The notes under the pieces: model-generated | Databases searched by the model: none | Told to the model about the DNA's origin: nothing | The model's input: the letters and a program-made list of their open reading frames with translations, nothing else | Part shown: positions 33,602 through 44,948 of the stretch, in pieces | Numbering within the stretch: the first letter of the stretch is position 1 | How the letters are laid out: each line of letters starts with the position of its first letter | Position numbers and translations under genes: made by a program | Assembly: GCA_029561955.1 (NCBI GenBank) | Contig: JAKQWO010000052.1 | Span: 1 to 50,457 of the forward strand | Direction of reading: 5' to 3' | DNA length: 50,457 nt | Source of the DNA: Candidatus Cloacimonadota bacterium | GTDB taxonomy: Bacteria; Cloacimonadota; Cloacimonadia; Cloacimonadales; Cloacimonadaceae

Positions 33602-36600
33602 CTATTTCATCAGCATCACTTTGACGGCCTGGCTGTGTTTGCCACTTTGGATTTTCACAAAGTAGACACCGCTGGCAACGCTGCTGCCATGGCTGTCTCT
33701 TCCGTTCCAATGCAGGGTGTGATTGCCAGCTTGCATGGCGCCGCTGCTGAGGTTGCGCACCTTTTGACCGCGGATATTGAAGACATCTACGCTCACGTTG
33801 CCTGCTTGCCTCAAGCTAAAGGCGATGTTTACATCCGGATTGAAGGGATTGGGATAGGCCAAAGGTTTGCCGATCATCGCAAGCACAGGTCTCTCGTTGG
33901 GAACCTGATAGTTGCTGAGGCGAATGGTGCAGTTGTAGGAGCCGGCTTCGGTGGGCGTAAAGACCAAGTCCTCGGTGGAGATGGTATAATACTCCTGGTC
34001 TCCGATAAAGAAGGCCACCTGCCAGTCGTCCGGAAGCAGGTTTTCGCCCCAAGAGAAAGTGACGGGGTCGGTGTTGTCAAGCTCCAAGATCAGTTCATAA
34101 TAGAGATGCTGTTCGATCTCATCGGATATCACCATGGGGCTCTGGAAGAAGCCGTGATATTCTTGAGTGGTTTTCGCTAAGGGGACGGGGTAGATCACAC
34201 TCAGACGAGACATCTCAAAAGGTGGCTTGGGTGGCTTTGGAAGGTTGATTTTGAAGCCCACTTCGGTGTCGATATACTCATGGGTGCCCACTCTGACCCA
34301 GTCTGCACCACTGGAAGTTTCAGCCATCAGGTCGATGAAGCTCTGCGGCGTGGGTGGTGTCACATCATGAGATTCAAAGTAGGGGAAGAAGTTGATCTGG
34401 CTAACGACTTGATCGCTGGCGTAATACTTGATATAGAAGGCTTCAAACGGCTCTATGCGTTCAACTAACTGATAGCGCCCCTCTTTAAACGAGAATACCG
34501 CATTGGAGACCAAGCCCTGGTTTACCATTTCACCAAAGCGATAGATGTTTCCATTTACGTTGAATCTCAGGTTTTCCAGCTCGTAGACGCAGAGATGGGG
34601 ATTGCCGATCAGATTCCAGCCATCATGCAGATCCACACTGTATTCCTCTCGCTGGAGCTGAGTCGCAGAGCCAAAGAAGGCTATATCAACCGGATTTACC
34701 CAGATGGGGTTATTGAAGGCAAAATCTTGCGCTGGGAGCCAGTTTCCGGCCTCGTCCACAGAGTAGGCGAGGGAACCATTCCCAAAGGCTTGAGCTACGG
34801 TGGCGGGATAGCTGGGCCAAGGATTGGCCAAAGTCTGCCAGCCCGGCGCAAAAATGGTATTGTTCATCGAAGGAACCAGAGCAAACGTGAAGGGCGAAAT
34901 GACACGTGTGTGCACTCCATCTATCGCATACACATCCCAAACCGCCTTGGTGTAGGGCATATCAGCCTGTTGAGGCACGGTGTAATCGACAGAATACTGA
35001 GCATTGGTCATAAAACTGCTCACCAAGAGGCTGTCGGTCTCATTTTGCAGAGAGAGCTCTACATGCTCCACCAGGAAGGGATAGGTAAAATTCCAGTTGA
35101 AGCTGATGGTGTTGCCACCTTGCAGCACTTGATTGGGAAGGACAGTCGGCTTGAGCGTTGGCTGCATATTGCCCCAGAAGAGGGTGAATTGACGCACGTT
35201 TGAATTGGCGTTTTCAAAGGTGTAAGGCCCTTCAAGCAGGTTGTGATAGATGCCGGCATCAGCCAGCCAGAGCTTTTCGGCTCTACCGAAGGTATCGCTA
35301 GCTTCAATCGTGATCTGCTCTATTTGGTTGCTGCGTGTGCGCAGATACCAGGTTTTGATCTCGTTATCGACATCATAGCCGCCTTTGATTTCTTGGGAGA
35401 GATGGGTGCCCTGATTGCCCCAATATGGCTCCCAAAAAGCATTCCAGACGTAGTTGCCGCTGGGATTGGTCTTGGTAATATCCCAATAGCCGTCCCTGTC
35501 GTCTGTAGCAAAGCGGTTGTTGCCAAAGGTGACGCTATCCGTGAGGTTGCCGGCCGCGTTGCGGACGCTGATCGTATGTATGGGCATGGCATGAGCTGAG
35601 GTGGGGAAATTGTGCATATACTCCACACCGGCAGTGTTTGTGCTGCTGATCATGTAAGTGTATAGATCATGATTTGCCACATCAAGGTCCCACCATTCAA
35701 AAGCACCCAAATTTGCAGCCAAACCGGCATTGGTGAGCCAGCTATCCACCAACACGTAATCCGTATTTTCAGATTTGCGGTAAATCTTGAAGCCTTGATT
35801 GTTATTTTGCGCACCAACACTCCACGCTACTCTGATGCTTTGGTTCATCCCGTTCACCATCAGGTTGCTGATGCTTGCGGGTGCCAGAGCGGTAAAAACC
35901 TCGTTGCTCAGCTCGGAGTAGTTACCGTTCTTGTCTTTGGCACGGATCTTGAAGTAATAGATGTTTTCGTTGGTGAGCCCGGTAACGGTGGTGCTTTCAC
36001 AGGCTTGCGAGGCCAAGAAGACGTTGTTATCACGATTGAAGATGTTATAGTTGTCCAAGCCGATCGGCTCTGTGGCGTAGAGGATTTCATAAGTATCAAA
36101 ATCGTAATCAGAGCATCTTGTCCAAGAGAGGGTCACGGTAGTCAACCCCGCAGAGACCAGGGCAAGGTTTTCCACCGGTGTGGGAGCCTGGCCGTTGTCC
36201 ATTTCTATCACATCATCAATCACAGCCTTCAGGTGATAAACCCAAGGTGAATAGAACTGCAAAAATCTGGTAAAACGGTTTTCCAAACTCCACCGCTGAG
36301 TTGTTTCTTCCCAGCCGTAAAACCAGTGGAAGTTGTTGACCGTCTGCTCATAACAAATCGGCAATTCGTCCATCTCAATGTGGAACCAGGGATCAAAGAC
36401 GTCATAATCATTCCAGCCGGAGAGGGTGTAGAGCATCTGGGTGCTCAATGAGTAGCCCGGCAGGTCGATTTTGTCGTTAACTGGGTATTCGTTTATCCCA
36501 TCACTCCAAGTAAAATCGTGGATATTGTAATGGACACTATAGAAATCCCTCACATGCACCGCTGCATTGGTTCCGATGGAATTTGCAGGATGGATATACT

Positions 36601-37501
36601 CAGGCGCCTGGTTGATCATATCGTTGCGGGCATTTGAGAGGTCACGAATCGGGAGATTGGGACAGAGATTCTGATTGCCTGCGGAGATCTGATTGTTGGG
36701 ATAGTCGATGTGCAAATCATAGTCATAGCTGTGAATCTGCAGCGAAAACTCCCTCCTATCGTATTGGGTTCGGATATAATCTGCCATCTTTTCATAGGCA
36801 TAATTGAAAGGATGGGCAACGGCGCGAGTGGGATCGGAGAGAGATTTGCTGTTGTAATACTGGCCAGATTGAGTCCACTTTGCCTCACGACCCGCACCGT
36901 TAATCAGCAAAAAGCGGGGGTCTAACTCTTCCAGAGCAAGAGCCGCAGTGGCAGGCGTGGGAAAGTCGTCACAGGGATGTGGAGCGGTGATGATGATTGG
37001 CCTGGTGCCTTGAGGATTGAAGACATACAAGCCCCAAGCATAGCCAAAAGCACCGATTTCATCATCATGAGGATCATCCGGCGTGCCATTGTCATCGTAA
37101 TAGCTCATGTCGAGGGTTTCCCTCAAGAGATAGTAGGTGCGGTCTGTGTCGGTATCGTTAAACTGCACAACCTGATAGGGGAATTCGTTACTCTGGATCA
37201 CGGCTTCCGCTTGGGCATAGTTTTCAGCAAGCATGTAGTCAATGATGCTCTTCCACTGAACGGTCTCCAACACATTGATGATGCGGAAATTGCCAAAACC
37301 GTTGGTCTGCCTGTCGTAAGGAGCATAATGGTTGTAACCGGGCGAAGCAAGACCTTCGGCAAGGTGCGAGACCCAGTTATCATATGCGCAGGCTGGCTCC
37401 GTGCCATACAGGAAGTTGCGGAAGGAGCCAGTTTCAATGACTATGGCGCTCGCCAAACTGAGCGTAAGCACCATAACCAAGATTAGATAGCATTTCTTCA
37501 T
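33602..37501 (-). CDS. Large secreted protein: unrecognised N-terminal domain, fibronectin III-like repeats, FlgD-like sorting domain
   Basis: 1299 aa. Signal peptide 1-18 (ending LSLASA). The N-terminal half (about 30-430) is one domain I do not recognise. Its conserved-looking polar clusters, TAPHPCDDFPTP near 172, NGAGREAKW near 200 and QIHSYDYDLHID near 253, suggest a metal-dependent hydrolase (the first is loosely like N-formylglutamate amidohydrolases), but this is a guess. Fibronectin III-like domains follow at about 440-535 and 540-640, then a long strand-rich region, and a FlgD-like domain at about 1205-1299 (AYPNPFNPDV). CTGGAG lies 6 bases before the ATG. It is a single-gene unit with its own terminator. 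Confidence 0.85.
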   Translation of the reverse strand: MKKCYLILVMVLTLSLASAIVIETGSFRNFLYGTEPACAYDNWVSHLAEGLASPGYNHYAPYDRQTNGFGNFRIINVLETVQWKSIIDYMLAENYAQAEAVIQSNEFPYQVVQFNDTDTDRTYYLLRETLDMSYYDDNGTPDDPHDDEIGAFGYAWGLYVFNPQGTRPIIITAPHPCDDFPTPATAALALEELDPRFLLINGAGREAKWTQSGQYYNSKSLSDPTRAVAHPFNYAYEKMADYIRTQYDRREFSLQIHSYDYDLHIDYPNNQISAGNQNLCPNLPIRDLSNARNDMINQAPEYIHPANSIGTNAAVHVRDFYSVHYNIHDFTWSDGINEYPVNDKIDLPGYSLSTQMLYTLSGWNDYDVFDPWFHIEMDELPICYEQTVNNFHWFYGWEETTQRWSLENRFTRFLQFYSPWVYHLKAVIDDVIEMDNGQAPTPVENLALVSAGLTTVTLSWTRCSDYDFDTYEILYATEPIGLDNYNIFNRDNNVFLASQACESTTVTGLTNENIYYFKIRAKDKNGNYSELSNEVFTALAPASISNLMVNGMNQSIRVAWSVGAQNNNQGFKIYRKSENTDYVLVDSWLTNAGLAANLGAFEWWDLDVANHDLYTYMISSTNTAGVEYMHNFPTSAHAMPIHTISVRNAAGNLTDSVTFGNNRFATDDRDGYWDITKTNPSGNYVWNAFWEPYWGNQGTHLSQEIKGGYDVDNEIKTWYLRTRSNQIEQITIEASDTFGRAEKLWLADAGIYHNLLEGPYTFENANSNVRQFTLFWGNMQPTLKPTVLPNQVLQGGNTISFNWNFTYPFLVEHVELSLQNETDSLLVSSFMTNAQYSVDYTVPQQADMPYTKAVWDVYAIDGVHTRVISPFTFALVPSMNNTIFAPGWQTLANPWPSYPATVAQAFGNGSLAYSVDEAGNWLPAQDFAFNNPIWVNPVDIAFFGSATQLQREEYSVDLHDGWNLIGNPHLCVYELENLRFNVNGNIYRFGEMVNQGLVSNAVFSFKEGRYQLVERIEPFEAFYIKYYASDQVVSQINFFPYFESHDVTPPTPQSFIDLMAETSSGADWVRVGTHEYIDTEVGFKINLPKPPKPPFEMSRLSVIYPVPLAKTTQEYHGFFQSPMVISDEIEQHLYYELILELDNTDPVTFSWGENLLPDDWQVAFFIGDQEYYTISTEDLVFTPTEAGSYNCTIRLSNYQVPNERPVLAMIGKPLAYPNPFNPDVNIAFSLRQAGNVSVDVFNIRGQKVRNLSSGAMQAGNHTLHWNGRDSHGSSVASGVYFVKIQSGKHSQAVKVMLMK

Positions 37502-37778
37502 TTGATTCTCCAGGGCTTTCTTTTCTTTGAGACACGCTTATCCAAACGTGAGCAAATTGGTCAAGTGATTTCTTTACTATTATGCAATTTTGGAGCCAAT
37601 GTGGAAAATGACACCATGGATAGTGCTGATCTGGGATTCTGTTTTGCTCTGGATTCATTGGTCTGATAACATACCTGTTACCAATTCGTTAGCACCTGTC
37701 TTGGGGCTAAAAATGAAATTACTCTTGACAAAAAAGGTCATCCTGATGGAAGTGAGCCTAACAATCGCGAAACTGATT

Positions 37779-37854
37779 GGGGCATTAGCTCAGTTGGGAG
37801 AGCGCATGACTGGCAGTCATGAGGTCAGGGGTTCGACCCCCCTATGCTCCACCA
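37779..37854 (+). tRNA. tRNA-Ala, anticodon GGC
   Basis: 76 bases with encoded CCA. Acceptor GGGGCAT pairs with ATGCTCC (one G-T pair). D arm GCTC/GAGC, anticodon stem CATGA/TCATG around loop CTGGCAG (anticodon GGC, reading GCC and GCU), T arm AGGGG/CCCCT around TTCGACC. A TTGACA lies upstream at 37725-37730 but no matching -10 was found at 16-18 bases. A hairpin terminator follows. Confidence 0.97.
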
Positions 37855-37866
37855 CTTTATAAACGA

Positions 37867-37895
37867 CCCCTTCGCTGCCCCAAGTAGCGAAGGGG
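37867..37895 (+). terminator. Terminator after tRNA-Ala
   Basis: Perfect 10-bp stem CCCCTTCGCT / AGCGAAGGGG with a 9-base loop, followed by ATACTCTTTT. It lies between the tRNA and the transketolase gene. Confidence 0.75.
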
Positions 37896-37932
37896 ATACT
37901 CTTTTGAGCCCATACAAATCCATGAGGTAAAA

Positions 37933-39831
37933 GTGAGCAAGCAAGAATTGACCGGCATCCCCATGCTGGAAGCCCGCAGTAAAGAAGCCCGAGCAGCCAT
38001 TTTGACCATGACTACCCTCGCTGGTTGTGGCCATCCCGGAGGCTCTATGAGTTCCATTGATATTTTAAATTGCCTTTATCACACCATCCGCCACGATCCT
38101 CAGAATCCATACATGGAAGAGCGTGACAGAGTGGTAGTTAGCATCGGCCACATCTCCCCCGCCGTTTACTCCATCTTGGCTTTGAATGGTTATTTCCCCT
38201 TGGAAGATGCCATCACCGGCTACCGCGTCCTGCACAGCCGCTACGAAGGCCATATTGAAAGGGAAACCCCCGGTGTGGAGTGGACTACCGGAAACTTGGG
38301 ACAGGGGCTCTCTGCCGCTGTGGGTATGGCTTTGGCAGCAAGGATCAAAAATAGCGACGCACGCGTGTATGTCTTGATGGGCGATGGCGAGCAACAGAAG
38401 GGTCAACAGGCAGAAGCCAGGCTCATGGCTGCCAAGTATCAGCTCAACAACCTCTGCGCTATCGTGGATTACAACCGCTTGCAGATCAGCGGCTCCATCA
38501 ACGATGTGATGCCCCAAAACATCCGCAAAAGCTACGAGGCGGATGGCTGGATGGTCATGGAAGTAAATGGGCATGACATCAGGCAGATTCTCAGCACCTT
38601 AGAGCAAGCTAAAAAGCAGGAAAAGCCGGTGATGATCCTGGCACGCACCGTGATGGGTAAAGGTGTGGACTTCATGGAAAATCAGCATAGGTATCACGGT
38701 TCCGCACTCAAACCAGAGCAGCTTGAAGCAGCATTGAAGCAGCTTGGCGAGCCCAACCGCTTTGAGGAATATAAGGCACTCCGCGCCGTAACCCCGTTTG
38801 CACCTGCTTTGGCACTGGGTGAGCACTTCAGCCTGAAGACCGATCTCCAAGCCGGACAGCCCATTGTCTACGAAGAAAAGACTGATAACCGCAGCGCTTG
38901 GGGAGCAGCGATCAAGGACTTAGGCGAGATCAACCAAGCTGCCGAGACGCCTATCGCCGTCTTCGATTGCGACCTTTCCGGAAGTGTGAAAACAGACGGC
39001 TTTGCCAAGGCTTTCCCAGAGAGATTCTTCCAGGCAGGCATCATGGAACACAACACCTGCGTGGCTGCGGGAGCAATGTCTTCTTGCGGTATCCAAACCT
39101 TCTGGGCGGATTTTGGCATGTTCGGCTCAGCAGAAGTATATAACATGCAGAGGCTTAACGACATCAACCACGCCAACCTCAAGGTAGTGCTCACGCACTC
39201 CGGCATAGACGTGGGCGAAGACGGAAAGACGCATCAAAGCATAGATTACATCTCCTTATGCAGAACTCTGCCCGGTGTCCGAATCATCCTCCCAGCCGAT
39301 CCAAACCACACAGACCGCATCATCAGATGGCTAATAGACAAGCCTGGTAACTATGTGGTCGCCATGGGACGCTCCAAAATCCCCATCCTCAGGACAGAAG
39401 CAAACCAACTGATGTATCCCATGGATTACAACTTTGAATATGGAAAGGCAGACCTGCTAAGAGAGGGAAATCAAGGCTGCGTGCTGGTTTGCGGTACACC
39501 CGTAGCCAATACAATCAGAGCGGTGGATGCCCTGCGTGAACAAGGCATCTTCCCCAAACTTTACTACATCTCCAGCCCCCTGAGCTTGGAGAGAAGCCTC
39601 TTGGAAGAGATAGCCAAAACGGGCAAAGTGGTCACCATCGAGGATCACTTCATCCGGGGCGGCTTGGGAACAACGTTAGCTGAACGCTTGGCCGAAGAAG
39701 GACTCTACGCCCAACAACTGAAGCTTGGCGTGGATAAATATGCTCCCAGCGCACCCTCAGATGAGCTTTACCAATACTTTGGCCTGGATGCTCAGTCCCT
39801 GATCAAAAGCATTGGTGACTGGGTGCAATAG
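37933..39831 (+). CDS. tkt: Transketolase
   Basis: 632 aa in one chain. Thiamine-diphosphate enzyme of the pentose phosphate pathway, moving two-carbon units between sugars. The N-terminal part has the GHPGGSMSS substrate loop and the thiamine motif GDGEQQKGQ...IVDYN; the middle part has the pyrimidine-domain pattern (EHNTCVAAGAMSSCG, with the catalytic Glu in GIMEHN); a C-terminal transketolase domain begins near 510. The start is GTG 37933 with GAGG 5 bases upstream. The next in-frame ATG (10 codons on) has no site. The chain is slightly shorter than the 660-670 aa of enteric enzymes. A related thiamine enzyme such as DXP synthase is less likely, as its motifs differ. Confidence 0.88.
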   Translation: MSKQELTGIPMLEARSKEARAAILTMTTLAGCGHPGGSMSSIDILNCLYHTIRHDPQNPYMEERDRVVVSIGHISPAVYSILALNGYFPLEDAITGYRVLHSRYEGHIERETPGVEWTTGNLGQGLSAAVGMALAARIKNSDARVYVLMGDGEQQKGQQAEARLMAAKYQLNNLCAIVDYNRLQISGSINDVMPQNIRKSYEADGWMVMEVNGHDIRQILSTLEQAKKQEKPVMILARTVMGKGVDFMENQHRYHGSALKPEQLEAALKQLGEPNRFEEYKALRAVTPFAPALALGEHFSLKTDLQAGQPIVYEEKTDNRSAWGAAIKDLGEINQAAETPIAVFDCDLSGSVKTDGFAKAFPERFFQAGIMEHNTCVAAGAMSSCGIQTFWADFGMFGSAEVYNMQRLNDINHANLKVVLTHSGIDVGEDGKTHQSIDYISLCRTLPGVRIILPADPNHTDRIIRWLIDKPGNYVVAMGRSKIPILRTEANQLMYPMDYNFEYGKADLLREGNQGCVLVCGTPVANTIRAVDALREQGIFPKLYYISSPLSLERSLLEEIAKTGKVVTIEDHFIRGGLGTTLAERLAEEGLYAQQLKLGVDKYAPSAPSDELYQYFGLDAQSLIKSIGDWVQ

Positions 39832-39856
39832 ATACAATCCAGATTTAATATAGGTC

Positions 39857-39910
39857 AGCAGAACATTCTGGGCTTCGGCCCTCTCCTTGTGTTGTTCTGC
39901 TGCCTTTTTT
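39857..39910 (+). terminator. Terminator of transketolase gene
   Basis: Outer stem AGCAGAACA / TGTTCTGCT (39857-39865 with 39893-39901) encloses a GGGC-TTCG-GCCC tetraloop hairpin (39870-39881). A T6 run follows at 39905-39910. The remaining gap up to 40048 shows nothing. Confidence 0.88.
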
Positions 39911-40047
39911 GTGGCGTAAATAAAGATACGGAGGGAACTGAGGATCAGATAAACGCTTAATGGCTCTGCATCAGCGTTCTGGAGGGTATTTCAGTAGTAT
40001 TTGCGCAGATAAGCATCAAAATACGGATTAGCAGTCTCACTTTTCGA

Positions 40048-40075
40048 TTGACAATTTAGCAACCTTGATTATCTT
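40048..40075 (+). promoter_or_regulatory. hrcA: Promoter of the hrcA-grpE-dnaK-dnaJ operon
   Basis: TTGACA at 40048-40053, a 16-base spacer and TATCTT at 40070-40075 (4 of 6 to the -10 consensus). The predicted transcript would begin at or just before the CIRCE operator. That suits repression by HrcA. Confidence 0.7.
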
Positions 40076-40084
40076 GTCCATAAG

Positions 40085-40111
40085 TTAGCAGTTCGATGAC
40101 CGAAGTGCTAA
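40085..40111 (+). promoter_or_regulatory. CIRCE operator (HrcA binding site)
   Basis: TTAGCAGTT-N9-AAGTGCTAA, a perfect 9-bp inverted repeat. It differs from the known consensus TTAGCACTC-N9-GAGTGCTAA in two bases of the left arm and two compensating bases of the right. It lies 10 bases after the -10 box and 26 bases before the hrcA start chosen here. Confidence 0.93.
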
Positions 40112-40137
40112 AATACGAAAAAGGCAAGGTGCAATAC

Positions 40138-41184
40138 ATGACAAAGATACAAAGACGTTTGAGGCAAGCGCTCACTGCAGTGATAGATGAATTCATCCTC
40201 TGTATGGAGCCGGTTTCTTCTCGCATGCTCAATGAAAAGTATCTCACGGAAGTGAGTTCTGCCACTTTGCGCCTTGATTTGATGAAACTGGAAGAACGTG
40301 GCTTCATCAGCCAACCTCACACTTCTGCCGGTAGAGTGCCCACCATCAAGGGCTATCGGGAATATATCAGTCTGATAGCGCCGCAGATAGAGAGCACTAC
40401 TTTTGAACGCATGGCTCTCTTGCGTGAGCTTTTGGTGCGCTATTACAAGGATACGCCCCGAGCGCTGCATGTGATTTTGCAACTGCTTGCCCGTGAGACG
40501 GAACAGCTCTGCTTCGTCGCCGAGCCGGAAGTTTCCAGCGGCTATCTGGCAAATCTGGAGGTCTTCCCCATCGGCAACGGCAAGTTTATCTTTGTGATGA
40601 GCCTCGATAGCGGTTTGGATAAGACCATGGTGATGCGCTTTGATCATGACATCACCGATGCCCAACTGCGCAGGCTGGTTCGCTATCTCAACGATGAACT
40701 GGTAGGCCTGAGGGTATACGATATCGCCAATAAGGTCTTGGTGGAAATGCGTGAGGAGATGCACAAGGACAACTTTTTGGTAAACATGTTCCTCAAGGAG
40801 CTGCACAAGGCTTTCATCGAGATTTCAGACTTTTATATCAATTTCGATGGCAGCATCAGCTTTTTGGAGCAGCCCGAATTTGATGACAAAGGCAATATCC
40901 TCAGTTTTATGAACCTGATCCAGAGACAGGACTTGCTGCTAAAAATGATGCGAGACAGCGATACCGGCGCCAGCGTCACCGTCTTGATAGGCGAGGATAT
41001 GGGTCAGCCACAATGGCAGGACTTTTGCCTCATCTATGGGCGTTATGAGGTATTTGGCATTCCCGGTTACTTGGGAGTTGTCGCACCGCTGAGGACAAAC
41101 TATCGCAAGCTAATCCCCTTGATCCGGGAGATGTGCTTCACCATAACAGACACCACCAAGCGTGGAATGATGATACCGAGATAG
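40138..41184 (+). CDS. hrcA: Heat-inducible transcription repressor HrcA
   Basis: 348 aa, the family's usual length. An N-terminal winged helix (about 1-75; SSATLRLDLMKLEERGFISQPHTSAGRVPT is the recognition part, given as a span) binds CIRCE; a GAF-like domain and dimerisation part follow. ATG 40138 is chosen because an earlier in-frame ATG at 40096 lies inside the CIRCE operator and would leave no room for a leader; AAGG lies 9-10 bases before 40138. First gene of the chaperone operon, so it represses its own synthesis together with grpE, dnaK and dnaJ. Confidence 0.95.
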   Translation: MTKIQRRLRQALTAVIDEFILCMEPVSSRMLNEKYLTEVSSATLRLDLMKLEERGFISQPHTSAGRVPTIKGYREYISLIAPQIESTTFERMALLRELLVRYYKDTPRALHVILQLLARETEQLCFVAEPEVSSGYLANLEVFPIGNGKFIFVMSLDSGLDKTMVMRFDHDITDAQLRRLVRYLNDELVGLRVYDIANKVLVEMREEMHKDNFLVNMFLKELHKAFIEISDFYINFDGSISFLEQPEFDDKGNILSFMNLIQRQDLLLKMMRDSDTGASVTVLIGEDMGQPQWQDFCLIYGRYEVFGIPGYLGVVAPLRTNYRKLIPLIREMCFTITDTTKRGMMIPR

Positions 41185-41195
41185 GAGATTTATCA

Positions 41196-41771
41196 GTGAC
41201 AAGTAGTAAGAAACAAAAAGAAACAGAAAACAGCCAAGCTGAAATGCAGGCGCCAGAGATAGAACTCACTCCTGAGGAAAGGATTGCAGAGCTGGAGATT
41301 GAGATCGCCGAGCTGAAGGACAAATACATCCGTTCAATGGCGGAGTTTGAGAATTACCGCAATCGCAGCAATAGAGAAAAAGCGGATTGGATCAAGCTTT
41401 CCACTCAGAAGCTGGCTTTGAAAGTGTGTGATGTCTTGGACAACCTGGAACGTGCTTTGGATCAAATAGATGAAGAGGCCAAGGAAGACAAGCTGATCAG
41501 AGGCTTTGTCCTGATTGAGCAGCAACTCAGAAAGGTCTTGGAAAGCGAAAACGTGCGCAAGATCGAGGCTCTGGGCGCAGAGTTTGATCCCGCTCTTCAT
41601 GAAGCTCTGGCACACATCCCTTCCGATGAGGCAGAAAACACTATCACGGCCGTGATCCAGAACGGCTATACGAGCCATGATGTCGTGATTCGTCCAGCAA
41701 GAGTGGCTGTTTCATCTGGTCAAGCCATAGAAATTAACAACAATAATAATGAAAGTACCATGGAGGAATAA
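41196..41771 (+). CDS. grpE: Nucleotide exchange factor GrpE
   Basis: 191 aa from GTG 41196, which has AGGAGA 7 bases upstream and lies 11 bases after the hrcA stop. An ATG at 41133 would overlap hrcA by 52 bases and add an odd His-rich head, so it is rejected. An acidic coiled coil (about 25-65: ELEIEIAELKDKYIR) precedes the four-helix and beta-wing part (FDPALHEAL near 130, NGYTSHDVVIRPARVAV near 155-172). It releases ADP from DnaK. The end is Asn-rich, and the last codons carry the GGAGG for dnaK; the dnaK ATG follows the stop with no gap. Confidence 0.94.
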   Translation: MTSSKKQKETENSQAEMQAPEIELTPEERIAELEIEIAELKDKYIRSMAEFENYRNRSNREKADWIKLSTQKLALKVCDVLDNLERALDQIDEEAKEDKLIRGFVLIEQQLRKVLESENVRKIEALGAEFDPALHEALAHIPSDEAENTITAVIQNGYTSHDVVIRPARVAVSSGQAIEINNNNNESTMEE

Positions 41772-43709
<1,938 letters not shown>

Positions 43710-43725
43710 ATAATACTTGTTACAT

Positions 43726-43751
43726 GGGGGTGGAGCGCTGCCTCTGCCCCC
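43726..43751 (+). promoter_or_regulatory. Intercistronic hairpin between dnaK and dnaJ
   Basis: 10-bp stem with two wobble pairs (GGGGGTGGAG / CTCTGCCCCC) and a 6-base loop, without a T-run. It probably protects or sets the dnaK message level relative to dnaJ. Confidence 0.55.
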
Positions 43752-43781
43752 TCAATTTAATAAAGATGAACGGGAGTATAA

Positions 43782-44939
43782 ATGGCAAATAAGAGAGATT
43801 ATTATGAAGTGTTAGGCGTCAGTAAAGATGCAGATGAAGCTGAGATTAAAAAGGCATACCGCAAACTTGCCATGCAACTTCATCCGGACAAGAATCCGGG
43901 CAACAAGGAAGCAGAAGAGAAGTTTAAGGAGGCAAGTGAGGCTTATGAGGTGCTTTCTGACAAGGATAAACGTCAGCGCTATGATCAATTTGGCCACGCT
44001 GGGATGAGTAGCCAGTTCGGTCAGGGCGGCTTCCAATGGAGCGACTTCAGTCACTTTGAAGACCTCAGCGACATCTTTGGCTCCGGAGGCTTTGGTGGAA
44101 TTTTTGAGGGACTTTTTGGCGGAGGATTTGGTGGAATGCGTTCCAGACAAAGCTCAAACCGCGGTCAAGATATGCAGATTGAGCTTTCTTTGGACTTGAA
44201 AGAAATCGCTTTGGGCACCACGAAGAAGATCAAGATTGCTGTGAAAGACCAATGCGACAAATGCAAAGGCTCAGGCAGCGAAGACGGTGAGGCCGAAACC
44301 TGCTCCCAGTGTAAAGGAACAGGTCAGGTGAGAACCATGAGACAGAGCCTCTTTGGCCAAATGCAAACGATTACCGAATGCCCCTCCTGTGGTGGAGAAG
44401 GAAAGATCATCAAGAACCGCTGTTCAAAGTGTCGCGGAGATGGCCGCCAGGACAAGGTCAAAGAAATGGACATCGATATCCCATCCGGAGTGGAAGAAGG
44501 TCAATACATCAGGCTGCGCGCCAAAGGCAACGTCGGCCCCAGAGGCGGCACACGTGGCGACATCCTCGTGCTCATCCATGAAAGAGAAGATGATGTCTTC
44601 TACAGAGAGGGAAACAACATCGTGCTGGATCAAGCCATCACCATCTCTCAAGCGGTTTTGGGAGACGAAATCACCGTGCCTACCATCACCGGGCAAGCAA
44701 AGATGAAGATCCCTGCCGGAACGCAGTCAGGTAGCTCGTTCAGGCTGCGTGGACAAGGCATCCAAGGCTTGCGCAGCAAGGAAAGAGCAGACCAGATCGT
44801 GAGAGTGACGGTCGTAACACCTACACGTATCAGCAAAGAGGAAACCGAACTCTATCAAAAGCTGAGGGAGTTTGACCGCAAGCGGGATATGAAGCCTGGT
44901 CACAGCTTCCTGCATCGCCTCAAGAATTTCTTTAACTAA
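43782..44939 (+). CDS. dnaJ: Chaperone DnaJ (Hsp40)
   Basis: 385 aa. J domain 1-70 with the HPD motif (LHPDKNPG), a Gly/Phe-rich segment (about 75-125), and a zinc domain with four CxxCxGxG-type repeats ([32 protein letters not shown]), followed by the two substrate-binding beta domains. All key residues are present. It delivers unfolded clients to DnaK and stimulates its ATPase. Last chaperone gene of the operon, 72 bases after dnaK; rsmE follows 9 bases later. Confidence 0.98.
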   Translation: MANKRDYYEVLGVSKDADEAEIKKAYRKLAMQLHPDKNPGNKEAEEKFKEASEAYEVLSDKDKRQRYDQFGHAGMSSQFGQGGFQWSDFSHFEDLSDIFGSGGFGGIFEGLFGGGFGGMRSRQSSNRGQDMQIELSLDLKEIALGTTKKIKIAVKDQCDKCKGSGSEDGEAETCSQCKGTGQVRTMRQSLFGQMQTITECPSCGGEGKIIKNRCSKCRGDGRQDKVKEMDIDIPSGVEEGQYIRLRAKGNVGPRGGTRGDILVLIHEREDDVFYREGNNIVLDQAITISQAVLGDEITVPTITGQAKMKIPAGTQSGSSFRLRGQGIQGLRSKERADQIVRVTVVTPTRISKEETELYQKLREFDRKRDMKPGHSFLHRLKNFFN

Positions 44940-44948
44940 GCCAAGTTC

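Noticed and set aside
37725-37764. Full promoter for tRNA-Ala
   Set aside because: TTGACA is present, but no acceptable -10 lies 16-18 bases downstream.
40096-40137. Upstream ATG for hrcA
   Set aside because: It lies inside the CIRCE operator and next to the predicted transcript start, with no ribosome site.
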